From positions 1,364,001 to 1,428,000 of the forward strand of contig NC_083394.1 of assembly GCF_030864355.1 (NCBI RefSeq): DNA of 64,000 bases, written 5' to 3'. Under the pieces are notes generated by a model that was given only the letters and a program-made list of their open reading frames with translations, ran no database searches and had not been told where the DNA came from. This DNA is from Cutaneotrichosporon cavernicola (taxonomy: Eukaryota; Basidiomycota; Tremellomycetes; Trichosporonales; Trichosporonaceae). Made by a program: the position numbers and the translations under genes. This document shows positions 10,612 to 22,800 of this stretch, in pieces. Numbering within the stretch: the first letter of the stretch is position 1; every line of letters starts with the position of its first letter.

Positions 10612-11891
10612 TTTGGGGGAAGAGCCGGGAGGGCGGGGGAGGGAGAGTGGTGAGTAGATGAGAGCGAGCGAGTGATGTCGATGGAGCCGAGGTCAGAGGT
10701 CTGGCTGGTAGCTAGAGCGTTGCAGGGCTTGCAGGGGGGGGGAAGGTGTGCGTAGGTCCCGGGGGGGGGGGGAAGGCGGGGCTTGGGTGGGCTGGGGTGG
10801 GTTGATTTGGTTTGCTCTGTACTTACTGGTTAACTAAAGCTTGGGTGGAGTACGCTTAGGACGGAGGGAAAATTAATGCCGCTTGTGGCGGCCGGCCAAA
10901 CTCGCATTTCAGATCCACCAATCAACATGACCTCATACCCAACTAATCAAACCTCAAAAGTCTTTTGTTCTTTCCCGAGCCAATGCACAAAGGACAAGCT
11001 GCAAGCTGCAAGCTGCAAGCTGAAAGCCACATTGCCAGCTTGTCCGCTTGTCAGCCTCTGATCATTACTGCTATGTAACGCCATGCGTCGGTCAGCCCCG
11101 ACGCTTTGCTCGCTGCTCGCTGCTCGCTGCCACACAAGCCGTTCTCGCCGGCTTGTGATAGATGACTGAAACGGTGCATGGAGTTTCCGAATCCCCTCCA
11201 CCTTGTTGGCAGCATGGTTGTTGCAGCATTCAGGCAGACGACGTTGACTCGGGCTCGGGACTCGCGGGCGAGACAGAATCCAGCGACCCATGATGCATGT
11301 CGGCGACCGGGACCGGGGGATACATATGCATATGCAAGTGGTGGGTTGCAGACGCGCCCGAATTCGGATCGGCCATTTTTTCCTGCCTAGAGATTCCGGA
11401 AGCGGAGCGTCTGTGCGTATCGTAGGTGCAAACGCCGTAAGTAGATAGGGCGTGTTGGAGACTCAAACTCGCAGATGCACATCAGGCGACTCTTCAAGCC
11501 AGAGACGATGTGTACACATCTAGCCTCTGCTTGGTGTCTTGTAATTGCGCCCGAGTCCAACGCGTCCACACCGTGCTTGGGAGTGTGCCACATACCGGCA
11601 CGGAACGTTGGCTGTGGTCTCGTGATCTCGTGACTCGTGATCTCGTGAGCCTGACCAACTCCATTGTTTGGCATACTCAATACCGGAGCCTGACGCGTCC
11701 AAGTTCCCACACCCAAGGAACTGCAATGAGACGATATGTGACGAGCGCTGGTGTACACAACAAGATGGTAATGGTAAAAGCATGGCATTCATTGTGCCTC
11801 CCTGCCTCCCGCTAGGAAAGCAGGTGCGGGGAAATTATAGCCAAGTAGAAAAATAGTTACTCAAAGAAAAGATGCTACGGATTGAGCTAGC
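10612..11891. other. Intergenic region, promoter side of COX IV
   Basis: A 1280-bp stretch without a recognisable gene. It holds G-rich runs near 10732-10775, three tandem AAGCTGC-type units at about 10995-11025, CTCGCTG repeats at about 11107-11130 and a CGTGATCT repeat at about 11619-11648. The COX IV promoter should lie in the first few hundred bases. Confidence 0.6.
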
Positions 11892-12878
11892 TTAGAAAAG
11901 AGCAGCGGCGCCAGCAACAAGAGCGACGATAGCACCGGGGGCGACGAGGTTGAGCGCTCCCGACCCCGTCGGCGACGCGGCGGGGTCCGAGGGGTTAACA
12001 CCACTAGCCGTGCCAGTACCGTTAGCACCGGCACCGCCGCCCTCGGCTCCGGCGGCGGTGGGGATAGCCGCCGCACCAGTGTATCCCGAGATAGTCGACG
12101 ATACGACGGCGGAAGTCTGAGGAATGTCGGTTGGGATGGCGCCGTTAGCGACGGTGAAGTAGTTTGCGGCAACAAGGGGGCCGAGCTTGCTCTGAGTAAT
12201 GTATTCGGCGAGGTTGAACGTCCCGACCGGGGTGTTCTTCTGGCTGTATGCGGTGGGCGCAGCAAAGTCGGCCGGCTGCTGGAACAGGCCAAGGACGTAA
12301 CGGTGAGGGCCGACGTTGGGGGGCGGGTTGGGACCAGCGTACTCTGTGATGGTGGTGCCGTTGGCATAGGCCAGGGCATAGGGAGCGCCACCAGTGGTGT
12401 TTACGTGAATAGAGTTGATGAGCCAGTGGAGAGTCTGGTTGGTGGTGTCGTTGGAACCGGCGACACCGGCATCGACGAGGATGGCAGAGTAGAGCTGGGT
12501 CTCGTTGGCAAAGGTGGTCGAGTTGGCGTTGGGGTTGACGAAGAACGAGGGGAAGGCGCTCGTCTCGTTGGCGGTCAGGTTGGCACCGACAGTCCAGTCG
12601 ACAGTGCCAAACTTGCCGGTGAGGAGACCATCGGGCTTGAAGTTGTCGCCGCCGACGAGGGAGCTGAGGTCGGCGTCTGGGGGTTAGCGACGAGGTAGGA
12701 GGTGACTAGTGGCGGCTGGCGGCTGGGAACGCTGGGAACGCGCCGACCGCCACACCTCATCTGACGCGTCTTAGTCAGACTCACTCTTAAAGTTCTCAAC
12801 TAGACCAGCAATCTCGCCGGCGTTGAGGTCGGCAAGGGCGCCAACAGCGAAAAGAGAGACTAGGGTAGCGAACAGCAT
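11892..12878 (-). CDS. Secreted GPI-anchored PEBP-like protein
   Basis: Exons 12878-12785 and 12676-11892 give 292 residues. A signal peptide (MLFATLVSLFAVGALA) starts the protein. The middle has many N-glycosylation sequons (NLT, NET, NST, NTT) and the PEBP signature GPNPPPNVGPHRY followed by VLGLFQQ. The C-terminus has a Gly/Ala/Thr-rich linker and a hydrophobic end (LNLVAPGAIVALVAGAAALF) that looks like a GPI-attachment signal. This suggests a cell-surface protein with the phosphatidylethanolamine-binding / carboxypeptidase Y inhibitor fold. The ligand and role are unknown. The single 108-nt intron ends GCTAACCCCCAG. Confidence 0.85.
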
Positions 12879-13871
12879 GATCAAGATGGTTGACAAATGC
12901 AGAGGACAAGATGGGACAGATGCACCTTATATGTATGTGGGTGGAGCTTGGGAGTTGGAGCACACATCTGACCTGTCTTGTGTTGCTCTCTCTTGTTTCC
13001 CGCTGTCACGCCTGCCCACTTTGATTGAACGGCGGGTTGAGTGGGTGAGTGGAGAGAGCAGAGAGGAGCAGAGAGAGCAGCGGCGATACGCGTTTCAGAC
13101 CCAAACGTGCCGTGCCGATTAATTGCGACTTGTGCCACTTTAGCCTTTAACTCTACCGGAAGAGGAAAGGACGTCACCGGCTACCCGATGTGTTGTTCAG
13201 GGATGCCATCCAGGGGGGGACGAATGACGTTTTGTGGCGTTTTGGCGTTGGACCGTGTGCTTTTCTTCCCTGTCTGACGCCAAACACTTGATAGAGTAAT
13301 GTGAATCTCGTCTCTTCGTGTTCGCTGACAGATTCCTGACGTACTTTGTAGTCGTATCAAAGTTGAATCTGGGTGGGGCAAGCCTGTCGTCGTCGGTCCA
13401 ACCTGCACAGCTTCTGGACCTTAATTGACTGCGCACACCCAAGCGGTCAACAGGTCATCGGCAGACGGCTCGTTCCTGTGCCTCCGCCCTCCCCCTTCCC
13501 CTGGATCCTGGCTCTGGCTGCGGCTCGGGTTACAACTCTCCATTTCGTCATGACCAGCCTGACTTTGGATACCCGTTTGGGCCCATCCGACATGTCTCCC
13601 ACGGGGTAAACCACAAGTCATCTCGAGTGGCCACTCGACGCGTCGGCCTCACGCTCGCGCTCGCCATATTACTCATGTCAGTCGCGTGTGGCAAACATAC
13701 GCGCCATTAATGTCTCAATCAGAATGTGATGATAAACTAATGATACATGAATGACTGACTGGTATTGACACACGTAGTCGCTCACGGCCGTCCCACATGT
13801 CTGCCTGCTACTTTTCAACTTGAACACGCCTATCCACCATCGCCCCCCACCTGTCCCACCACCGCCCCCGC
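12879..13871. other. Intergenic region, PEBP-like gene promoter
   Basis: A 993-bp region between the PEBP-like start and the 3' end of the zinc-finger gene. It should contain the PEBP-like promoter and terminator sequence of the neighbour. A pyrimidine-rich CCGCCC/CACC stretch lies at about 13838-13895. No gene or RNA was recognised. Confidence 0.55.
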
Positions 13872-14774
13872 CTACCCCACCATCGCCCCCCGCGTCTCGC
13901 GCCGCGCCGCAGCCCGCCTCACATTACGCGGCACAAACGCGAGGCTGCTCTCCAACGCCCCCATGCGCGCCGTGAGGTCCTCCATATCCACCTCGCTCGG
14001 CGGGTGCGGCGGCGCATGGTGCTTGCCGGGCGTTGCGCCGTGTCCGTGCTCTGCGGCGCGGAAAGGCCGGATGAGACTCGCAGCCGGGCCGTCCTCGCGC
14101 GTGATGCGGTTCAGGCCGTGACATGTGATACCAAAGTAGTATGTGTTGGGGTATCCTGCAGTTAGATCGTTACAGGCGGGTAGACGCACCGTGCTTGTCG
14201 ATTAGGTGGTGACGCCTTTTCTTGGGCGTTAGGCAGACTTTTGTGCACTGGTCCAGGGGGAGGAAGCATTCGAACTGGTGTCAGGTGGGGGAAGGTGGCA
14301 ACGCACAATCTTCTCTCCTCGCTCAAGCTTCTCCCTCGCAATAGGATCATGCGTCTCGGTATAATGCTACGTTCAGCGTGTCGTGTCCTGTGCCTCGCTT
14401 ACCAAATCCAACAACCTTTCATTGGGGAATACGCGCCCACACTCTCGGAACTTTTGGCCCCTCACTCGATAGAACTGTTGCGGCACGAGCACTGTCGCGC
14501 CCTCGCCAATGCGTCCCGGCTTGTCGCGGACTGGCACGCGACACATCCATCGATGCATGCGGTCCTGGTGCGCTTCGAGGTCGGCGACACATGCGAAACT
14601 CTGCGCTTCAGGCCAACATGACGGCGGAAGAGTGCAGTGATACGTGTCGTCAAGGCATGGGGCGCGGTGGAACTTGGTCGGTCGTTCATGGTAGTCTAGT
14701 GGGGTTGGGGAGTGGGGTGAGAGAGGGGGCGAGTCCGAGTTGGAGCGCGCACGTTTACGCTCGCTGGCTTGCAT
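13872..14774 (-). CDS. C2H2 zinc-finger protein, ZNF511 type
   Basis: Exons 14774-14403, 14366-14307, 14274-14190 and 14155-13872 give 266 residues. It shows the irregular finger series of the ZNF511 family. First is CTLPPSC...CVADLEAHQDRMH. Next is a degenerate finger around ECGRVFPNERLLDLHYTETHD. Last is ECFLPLDQCTKVCLTPKKRRHHLIDKH followed by YPNTYYFG. The N-terminus is Ser/Pro-rich with a KRAR cluster that could be a nuclear signal. The family is conserved in eukaryotes but its function is poorly known. The ATG at 14774 was chosen because the upstream in-frame codon is TTG. Three introns of 31-36 nt fit with correct phase. It is divergent from the V-ATPase c gene. Confidence 0.85.
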
Positions 14775-15085
14775 TGGTGAGTTGACCAGATGGGTGGCAA
14801 TACAGATCAAAGTGGGTGGATCACCTCCACTTCAAGAAGATGCCGCCACGGCTGATTTCGCCGAAGCGCCGTAAGGTGGTGGGTGGAGTGCTGTCACCCA
14901 GGCCCAGGGTACCCCCACTCAGTCACTCGTCACTCGTCGTCACCGTCACCAACACACACTCGACACGACTCCGTCTCCATCCACCCCAGTGTCAACCCAA
15001 CGGACAAAGGTATGTCGGGCTGCCAATACCTCTGAATTGTGCAGACATGGCCAGCCAGCCAGCCAGACTCACACCAGACACTACC

Positions 15086-15761
15086 ATGGCCCTCAAGATC
15101 GACACCGACCTGTGCCCCGTGTACGCGCCGTTCTTCGGTGCGATGGGCTGTACCGCCGCCATTGCGCTGACGTGCATTGGTGCTGCGTGAGTGCATTTGT
15201 CGCGGGATGATACATGGTGTGATGCTGACCTCCTCCACTCTTGATCCTGGTCCCCACTCTCATGTCCACTCCCCTTGCCTTGATCCACTCCCTGCTCTCA
15301 TGTCCACTCTCCACTTGACGCAGCTACGGAACGGCAAAGTCTGGCGTCGGCGTCTCGGCAATGGCCGTGCTCCGCCCCGACATGATGATGAAGTGTGTCA
15401 TCCCCGTCGTCATGGCCGGTATTATTGCCATTGTGAGTGGTCTAAATACACATCTGACACAAAGTACGGCCTCGTCGTGTCGGTGCTCATCTCGGGCGGC
15501 CTCACCTCGCCCATGCCCCTCTACACGGGCTTTATCCAGCTCGGCGCAGGCCTGTCGGTCGGTCTGGCCGGTCTCGCCGCCGGCTTTGCGATTGGTATCG
15601 TCGGTGATGCCGGTGTGCGCGGAGCGGCCCAGCAGCCTCGCCTGTACGTCGGCATGATTCTCATCCTCATTTTCGCCGAGGTCCTCGGTCTGTACGGCCT
15701 CATTGTCGCGCTTATTCTCAACACTGGCGCCTCGGTCAACTACAAGTGCCTCCTCGACTAA
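15086..15761 (+). CDS. VMA3: V-type H+-ATPase proteolipid subunit c
   Basis: Exons 15086-15186, 15324-15432 and 15465-15761 give 168 residues and four transmembrane helices. Characteristic segments are [43 protein letters not shown] and [32 protein letters not shown]. The Glu of IFAEVLG is the proton-carrying residue in helix 4. The c-ring of the vacuolar ATPase drives proton pumping into vacuoles and other acidic organelles. An in-frame ATG at 15047 would add 13 residues. The start at 15086 matches the usual short N-terminus better, and 15010-15044 looks like a 5' UTR intron (GTATGT...GTGCAG). Intron 1 (137 nt) contains an internal repeat of the CTCATGTCCACTC type. Confidence 0.95.
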
Positions 15762-15987
15762 GCCACTCCTACCAACCTCCTATCCTTCCCCGATTCCCGG
15801 AGTCGCCGGCGATAGACCAGGCGCCAGTCCAAAGCTAGAACGATGCACCATTGAAGTGACCCAGACGTTACTGACAAACTGGCCATTATCCATATTTATC
15901 TAACTGTACAACAGCACAGTGACGCAAGCAAGGGTACAGCAGTGAGACACGATCAGACAACAGAGCCAGGCTCAAGACTACTCAAGA

Positions 15988-17974
15988 CTACGCGGTTCCG
16001 ACAGCCGGCGCACGCGCAGACGCACCCTGGTCGTTGGGCAGTGTGTGCTGCGCCTGGCTGGTCACGGGAGAGAGGGGCAAAGCCAAAGCCGAGGTACCGA
16101 CCAGCGAGCACTCGCACTTGTCCTTGCCGTGCATGGCCGCAAAGTTGTTGATCCATATCTCAAGGACACCGACGAGTGTCTGCGGCGCCTGCGCCGGGAG
16201 AGCGTTGGGCATTGTCTCTGGCGAGGCAGACGCAGACGCAGACGCAGAGACAGACTTGGATGAACGCTTCGACGTCTTGGATGTCTGCGAGTCCGAGCTG
16301 TCCTTGCGCGAGTGCTTGTCGGCGGTCGACGCGGCGGGTGGCAGTGGGACGGCGAGGCCAGCTGGCACCATGACCCCGGGTTCCATGAGTAGTGCGAGGT
16401 CTTCGCGTGGGTCGGGGCCAGAGAGGAGTGGTGGTGCGAGCATGAGGGCGAGTTGGCGGCTACCCATACGCGTCGCGGCCTCGTACGGAACGAGGTGGTG
16501 GGCGAGGTGGAGTACAACATCGATCAATTGGGCGCGGGCGGGAGAGAGGGCAGGAATGAGCTTGGACGTTATGCTAGTGTTAGTGGTCGGGGCACATGGA
16601 AGAACCAGGGTAGTAGTAGAGTCGGACTCACTCGTCGACCGAACGCGTGTCTCTAATAATATGGTAGAGGTGCTGTCCAAACACTGGGGAGCGGAGGGTA
16701 CTGATGACTTTCTTGAGCATGATGGGCGGGAGGAGAGGGTCGGATTGTGCTATGACGGCCCAATCCAAGCGCGGCTGTAGGTCGAGAGGGAGGTCCATTA
16801 GGTTCTGGAGGATTGGAGTGAGGGGCGAGTTGGACGAGCGGCGGAATATACCTTGGGTCGCAGTACTGTAGTCTAGAATAGCTTTACCAATGACGGCAAG
16901 AACGCGTGGGATGTGGCCGCCGTTCTCGGCGACAATGACCTCGATATCGCGCGCCCAATACGCCTGGCCGGGCTTGTCGTTGAGTGCCGCGCTCACGTTG
17001 GGGTGAAGCCAGCTGGCCGCCGTTCCGAGCGCGGCACTTAATGCCGAGAAGGCACCCCATGCGCCGGCCTCTTCGGACGGGGCGGCGGAAGAGGTGACAC
17101 TAGACCTGCGGGCAGCGTTGGGATTCTCAGCAAGGATACGCGCTTCCTCCCCCAACGTTTGGAGGGCGAGGTCCATCCCGCGCAACGGAACATTAAAGTG
17201 AGTAAGTGCCAGTAAGGAGGGTACGGTGTGGACTTTTCCATACGACTTTGGTGAGGCGAGAGGCAGAATGACGGGAAGAATGGCTTTATGGTCAATCTTC
17301 AACGCGACGCGGTCAACTCTTACCTCTAGTCAGAGAAGACGGATGGACAATGTATAGTCGTTTGAGGTTTTTGCGAAACCTGACACCCATCAGCTTTATA
17401 CAATGGGATAAGTTTACTTTCGGGGAATGCGGCTCCAATGCCATAACCACCATGCGACGCCTGGGAGGGCACGTTTGCCTCCCCCCTCAGCTGCGAGGAC
17501 AATGAGGCAATAGGCACCCTCTCCCTCCTCGCCAGCCCAAGGTTCCAATCGGCCCATGAGGACCTGGAGTAATTCGTCATTACTGATTGACGACGAGACG
17601 TGGCTGATTGCAGCGAGGTTGAGGACTAGCAGAGGGTAGGGGTTTGGATCGGGGTGGTTCTCGAGGGTCGGGTAGAGGATTCCCTTGTCGACCGAGACTG
17701 AGGGGCGCCTGTGTGCTGTATTGCGTAGGATGAGATTGTCGAGTTCGTCCGAGGCTTTGTCGGGACTGAGGGCCGACGTGACGGCCCGGATTGTTCGCGA
17801 CGTATAGCTCTCGCGAGGGACGTCGGGACGGCTCGTGGCGTGGCTGAGACGGTTGAGGTTGGGGTTGGTCATGAGCGGCGACGAAGAGTCACCGTCACCG
17901 ACTGTGCTGGTCATACTTGTTGTCGATGGAGACGAGGATGAGTGTGGTAAGGTGGTTGGGTCGTGAGTGGCCAT
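15988..17974 (-). CDS. RhoGAP protein with N-terminal CRAL-TRIO/Sec14-like domain
   Basis: Exons 17974-17418, 17379-17324, 17283-16632 and 16573-15988 give 616 residues. After a Ser/Thr-rich start, residues about 95-245 form a divergent CRAL-TRIO lipid-binding-like domain (YPLLVLNLAA, FRKNLKRLYIVHPS, SPKSYGKVHTV). Residues about 330-510 are a RhoGAP domain. GIFRRSSNS carries the likely arginine finger, and SRQLALMLAPPLL matches the conserved last helices. A Ser/Lys-rich tail with repeated SA units follows. The order matches p50RhoGAP/ARHGAP1-like proteins and yeast Ecm25. It should switch off Rho/Cdc42 GTPases at membranes. Exon 2 has only 56 nt; the 40-nt intron after it is the least certain splice. 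Confidence 0.85.
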
Positions 17975-18287
17975 GATCGAGTGTTTGTACAAGACAATAG
18001 ATCATTTTAATCGTCATTACCATAACAGGGGAATGAAGTAATCAACGCACAGCCTCTACCCTCTACCCCTTTTACTCCCGCGTAATACATTCCGTCAAAA
18101 CCGGGTCGTTCAAGCATAATCCCCTAACCTTTGGTATCCCACGTGGTCCGGACCGGTGGTTACCGTTATTTTCAACGTCATGTTCCAAGGTACTGTATCA
18201 ATCACGCCATTCCACTTTGAGTCGCATCTCATCTCCACATCTCCACCACATCTCCATCACTTCTCCATCAACACCACCCCATCTACC
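17975..18287. other. Divergent promoter region
   Basis: A 313-bp gap between the start codons of the RhoGAP gene and the sulfide:quinone oxidoreductase gene. CATCTCCACATCTCCACCAC-type repeats lie just before the latter. No other element could be named. Confidence 0.55.
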
Positions 18288-19583
18288 ATGAGTCTCCTCC
18301 GTGCACTCAGCACCTCGGCCACGTCGACCGGCAAACACAAGGTGCTCGTGATTGGCGGCGGCACCGGCGGCCTCACCGCCGCCAACCAAGTATACAACCT
18401 CCTCAAGGCCCGATCTGGCGCGCCCGCCGACGGCGACATTGCCATTGTCGATGCCAACCCCAACCACGACTACCAGCCTGGCTGGACGTTGGTTGGTTCT
18501 GGCCTGGCCGACAAGCGGTCGTACCGCCGTCCTCTGGATTCGCTTATTCCGAAACAGTTTGCCCATATCAAAAGCAACGCTGCATCATTTGAGCCCGGAA
18601 CAAACCAGGTCGTCTTGACGGACGGAACCAAGGTCGCGTACGATTACCTGATTGTTGCGCCGGGCATCCAGATCAATTGGGCCGCCGTCAAGGGGTTGCC
18701 GGAAGCCTTGGCCGATCCCGCCTCAAACGTCGCATCCGTGTATTCGTACGAGACGGTGGACAAGACTTGGAACCTTGTCGAAAAGTTCCAAGGCCCAGAG
18801 GCCGTGTTTACCCAGCCATTCGGACCGGTCAAGTGTGCAGGAGCTCCACAGAAGATTGCGTATATGGCCGACTGGTACTGGAAGGATAAGGGACGTAATG
18901 TCCATTCAACTTTTGTTACTGGTATGCCGACAATGTTTTCCCAGCCAATGTATGCTGGCAAACTCAACATTATCCGACAGGACAAGGGCATCGCCGGTCA
19001 TTTCAATACAAACCTCACCGAGATCCGGGGCGAGACCGCCGTGTTTGACATCCTCGATGGAGAAAACAAGGGCCAGAAACTCGAGCTGCCTTTTGGCATG
19101 CTGCACGTCGTGCCGCCGATGGGTCCGCCCGACGTTATCAAAAAGAGCCCGCTGGCAGACTCTGTCGGGTGGACCGACGTCGATGAGGGTTCGCTCCAGC
19201 ACCGCAAGTTTGCAAACGTTTTCGGACTGGGCGACGCATCGTCCCTCCCCACCTCCAAGACGGCGGCCGCCATCTCTGGCCAGGCACCCGTCCTCGCCCA
19301 CAACCTCGTCTCCCTCATGGAGCGCGGCCAGGTCGGCAGTGCACTCTACGACGGATACACGTCGTGCCCCCTCTTCACTGGCCGCGGGTCGCTCCTCCTC
19401 GCAGAATTCAAGTACAATACCGAGCTCGCCGAGACCTTTTCCGCATTCACAAATCAGAGCATCCCCAACAGATTCTTCTACCACCTCACAAAGGACGTCT
19501 TCCCCCGCATCTACTTCTCCGACTTTATCAAGGGCACCTGGTTCGGCCGCCGCACCTTCTTCCCTCCCCAGTACGAGCAGTAA
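18288..19583 (+). CDS. Sulfide:quinone oxidoreductase, mitochondrial
   Basis: A single exon of 431 residues. A short Ser/Thr/Arg presequence (MSLLRALSTSATSTG) precedes the FAD-binding motif VLVIGGGTGGLTAA. Further matches are HDYQPGWTLVGSGL, DYLIVAPGIQ, KCAGAPQKIAYMADWYW and NVFGLGDASSLPTSKTAAAISGQ. The C-terminal YTSCPLFTGRGSLLLAEF is a signature of the SQR family (S. pombe Hmt2, animal SQOR). The enzyme oxidises sulfide at the inner membrane and passes electrons to ubiquinone. Cys residues in KCAG and TSCP are candidates for the catalytic disulfide. An in-frame ATG at 18156 would add 44 residues and bury the presequence, so 18288 is preferred. Confidence 0.93.
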   Translation: MSLLRALSTSATSTGKHKVLVIGGGTGGLTAANQVYNLLKARSGAPADGDIAIVDANPNHDYQPGWTLVGSGLADKRSYRRPLDSLIPKQFAHIKSNAASFEPGTNQVVLTDGTKVAYDYLIVAPGIQINWAAVKGLPEALADPASNVASVYSYETVDKTWNLVEKFQGPEAVFTQPFGPVKCAGAPQKIAYMADWYWKDKGRNVHSTFVTGMPTMFSQPMYAGKLNIIRQDKGIAGHFNTNLTEIRGETAVFDILDGENKGQKLELPFGMLHVVPPMGPPDVIKKSPLADSVGWTDVDEGSLQHRKFANVFGLGDASSLPTSKTAAAISGQAPVLAHNLVSLMERGQVGSALYDGYTSCPLFTGRGSLLLAEFKYNTELAETFSAFTNQSIPNRFFYHLTKDVFPRIYFSDFIKGTWFGRRTFFPPQYEQ

Positions 19584-19806
19584 TGCGCCTGTAGGAACAA
19601 TCTCTGTTTCTGTAACTTGATGTATAGATGGGTTCAGCATCTGACGTGATGATAGAGACCAATGCTCATCATTGGCCTCCTCCCACGCATCCGTACCCAC
19701 AACTCGCCACATCCACCCTTCAGTAACACTCTCTACATGGGTAGCAAATACGTACCAACTACGAGCCCAAATCACTAGCCGTGCTAATCATACAATACCA
19801 GAAACA

Positions 19807-22800
19807 TTACGGGTTGGTTGGGCCCGAGGAATAGGCAATTGGGCCCGACGAATAGGCTGTTGGGCCCGAGGAATAGGTTCCACCTGCACGCGCCAGCGTG
19901 CGCGAGGCATCGAGGAGCTCAGAGTACGAGATCTCCGCAAACGCGTTGCGGCGCTTCTTGCCGCCCTTCTTGCTGTCTGACGCGGACGCAGTCCCCAGCT
20001 TGCTCAGTAGGCCCTGCGCAAGGTAGAAGAACGGCATCGCCTCCTCACAGTACGACAGCTTGCCCTGTGGGCGCGGCGAGCGGTCGCCAGTCAGTACTTC
20101 GAGCGTGAGGTTAGGCGTGAGCACTTCAGACGAGGGGCTCGTGCTCGCCGACATGCTGTTACACAGCGGGTCGTGCAGCCAGCCCTCGCGCCACTGATGT
20201 CAGCTGGAATCAGGCCCTGCAAGCTCACTCTTTGGAGCGCAAGCGCGAAACGAGCGCGGAGCCCTTCCTGCGTGCACGCGCCGAGGTCCTTGCCGTCGGA
20301 AGAGTAACAGACGTCGGCCGGCCGGAGGTGTGCAGTCGACAGCCAGAGGTCGGTCAGGTCCCTCCAGTCGCCTCGGTCACGCCGACCTTCGCCGAGGTCC
20401 ATCACGCCGCGGACGAGCGTCACGACAACGGCAGTACGTGCAAATGGTCCGTACTCGCCCTCAGCGAGGACATCGCGCTGGAACTCCTTGATCGTGGGAA
20501 CCTCGTCGAATCTGCCCGACGAAGCCAGCCCAAACGTGCGGCGGATAGCCTCGTCGAGCGTCATGGGACGGTACGTCTGCACCGCCTTGGCCCAGGCTTG
20601 GGCAGTTTCGGCCTGCCAGAGCGTGTTCGGCGCAGGCAGGGGAATGTTTGCAAGTTCAGAGGGCGTGATGATGGGCGAGATCGACGACTCGAGCGCCGAC
20701 ACCGTGTCAAGGTGATACACGAGATACGCGGTGCGGCGGCGCGACTCGAGCTGGATCCAGCGGCGCCACACGCGGTCGAGGTCTGCCGGTGCAGAGTCCG
20801 CAGGAGGAAGATGTGAGTTGGGGTCGGTGTGTTCCATCCCCGCCTGGAAGAAGCCAATCTGGCGTGTAACCTGATGTCAGCTGGCTTTTCAACTATCAAG
20901 CTTACATTAACGATGGTGCCCAAGAACATGTTGGCGTGGCGCCGCTCCTGGTCGTTGTTGGAGAGGAAGTAGGGGGCATGGTAGAGAATTAGCGCCTGAA
21001 GGAGTGCTACGTTGTACTCGGTCATGAGGACGCCCTGCGCGAGAGAGAACGACTTAACGAGCATGTTCGTCTTCTCGTGGCGGACAATCTGTCCGGCCTC
21101 CCACTCGAGTACACGGCGCTGGTCCTCGGGGTCCTCAGTGTCGGCCGCGACCTTGAAGTCGGTTCCAACACCCTCCCAGACTCCGCCTGCGGACATTGGT
21201 GACGGAGCGCTCGCAGCCGGGGTGTCACCCATGAGGAGGTTGCTGGTTGACTTATTGGTCCTGCTCAGCCGAATGCCTCCGACAGTGCAGATGGCAAACG
21301 CAAGGCACGACGCCGTGTCGATCAACTGGAACGTTGGGTCGTGGACGAACGGGAAGTGGTTAAGGACAGAGTAATATGTGCGCGCCGCCATGACGGACAG
21401 CGTGCGGAGCGGCGGCAGAGCCCAGTGTGGGATCTGGTAGCACCCAGTGAATCGGTCGGCTGGCAGGTAGAAGCGCGAGCTTTTGGGGCACTCGTCGCCT
21501 GCACGGACCAGGACCTCCTTGCTGGCAATGCGCAGCAAGGGACGCTCGGGGTGAGGGTTCGACCGAGTCTCGGGAACCTCGTTCTTGTACAGCTGCTCGA
21601 GGATGGCCTGAACCATGGCGGCCGCGTCGTCCTCGGGGATGCTGCCGTTGCCGTTGCTGTTGATGGTGCTGATGTTTGTCGTTGACAGGGTGGAGGTGGA
21701 GGTGGAGGGGGGTTGCTCCTCTGAAATAGCTGCTGCGGCAGCCGCAGCCGCAATAGCCATGGCAGTCGTCTCGTTGGACAACGGGCCGGGCGAGCTGAGT
21801 CCGGGTGAGCCAAAGTTGGGTGGGAACAAAGAGGTCATGTGGAATGAGGGGAGACGTGAAGCGTCAGACAAGGGCGAATCATCATGCGGGTTGTCAACAC
21901 CAGTGCTGCCCGCCAGCCAGTCCATGGCGTTGGCGAGTGCGTTTCCCATCGACTCGGGCAGCAAAGCTCCCGGCGCCGCCGGCCGAGCCGGGTTATCGGC
22001 GGCGCCCGAGCTAAAACTCGACTCGGTCTCGACAGTCTTCTCGCCTTTCTCGGTCGTGACGGCGGCGGCCGATTCGATGGCGGCCGCAGCATCCCCGTTG
22101 CCGCTGTCGCCCGCCAGGAGGTTGAGCGTGGCCGCGTCGGTGGCCTCCCAGTTGGTGGCGCTGGCGTCCACTGGACTAGTGTCCGCGTTGGAGTTGGCGC
22201 CGGGGACGCCGCCGGGGTAGGCCATCGAGAGAAGGACAGATGCGTCCTCGAGGTGGTTCGGGTCGTGCATGTTGTGGAATGCTCCTGTGGCGTTCTGGAA
22301 CATGGGCAGGAGACCCGGCGTGTAGTTCTCGGTCGAGACGGGGTTGCCATTGTAGTAGTTGTTCGACACGCCAAAGACGCCGCCGTTGCCCATCCCATTG
22401 CGGGTTAGCCTTGAACCGTATCTATCCTCATCCTCGTCTTCCTCGCTTAGCCTGGGGCGCGTGTTGGGGTGCTCGCTGACTGAGCCGCCAGACGTGCGGG
22501 CATGCTTGCGGCCGGCACTACCGCTGCCGCTTCCGCCTGGACGATGAGGGGACGCTTCACGGTCCGACGTCCGCGAGGACGAGATAGGGACAGTGGGGTG
22601 CGCCCTCGCCGGGGGCATGGGCGACTGCGATGAGCGGTCCCGGGGTGGCGGGGTGGGGTGACAGCGGCGGCGGTGGCGCAAGAGGACATCACTGAGGTTA
22701 GCTAGAACTCCAAGTATGTAAATTTACCTGCGAGCGAATGCCTTTGAGCAATCCTTGCATTGAAATGGGCGTTCATCTTGATCTGTGAATGGTCAGTGCT

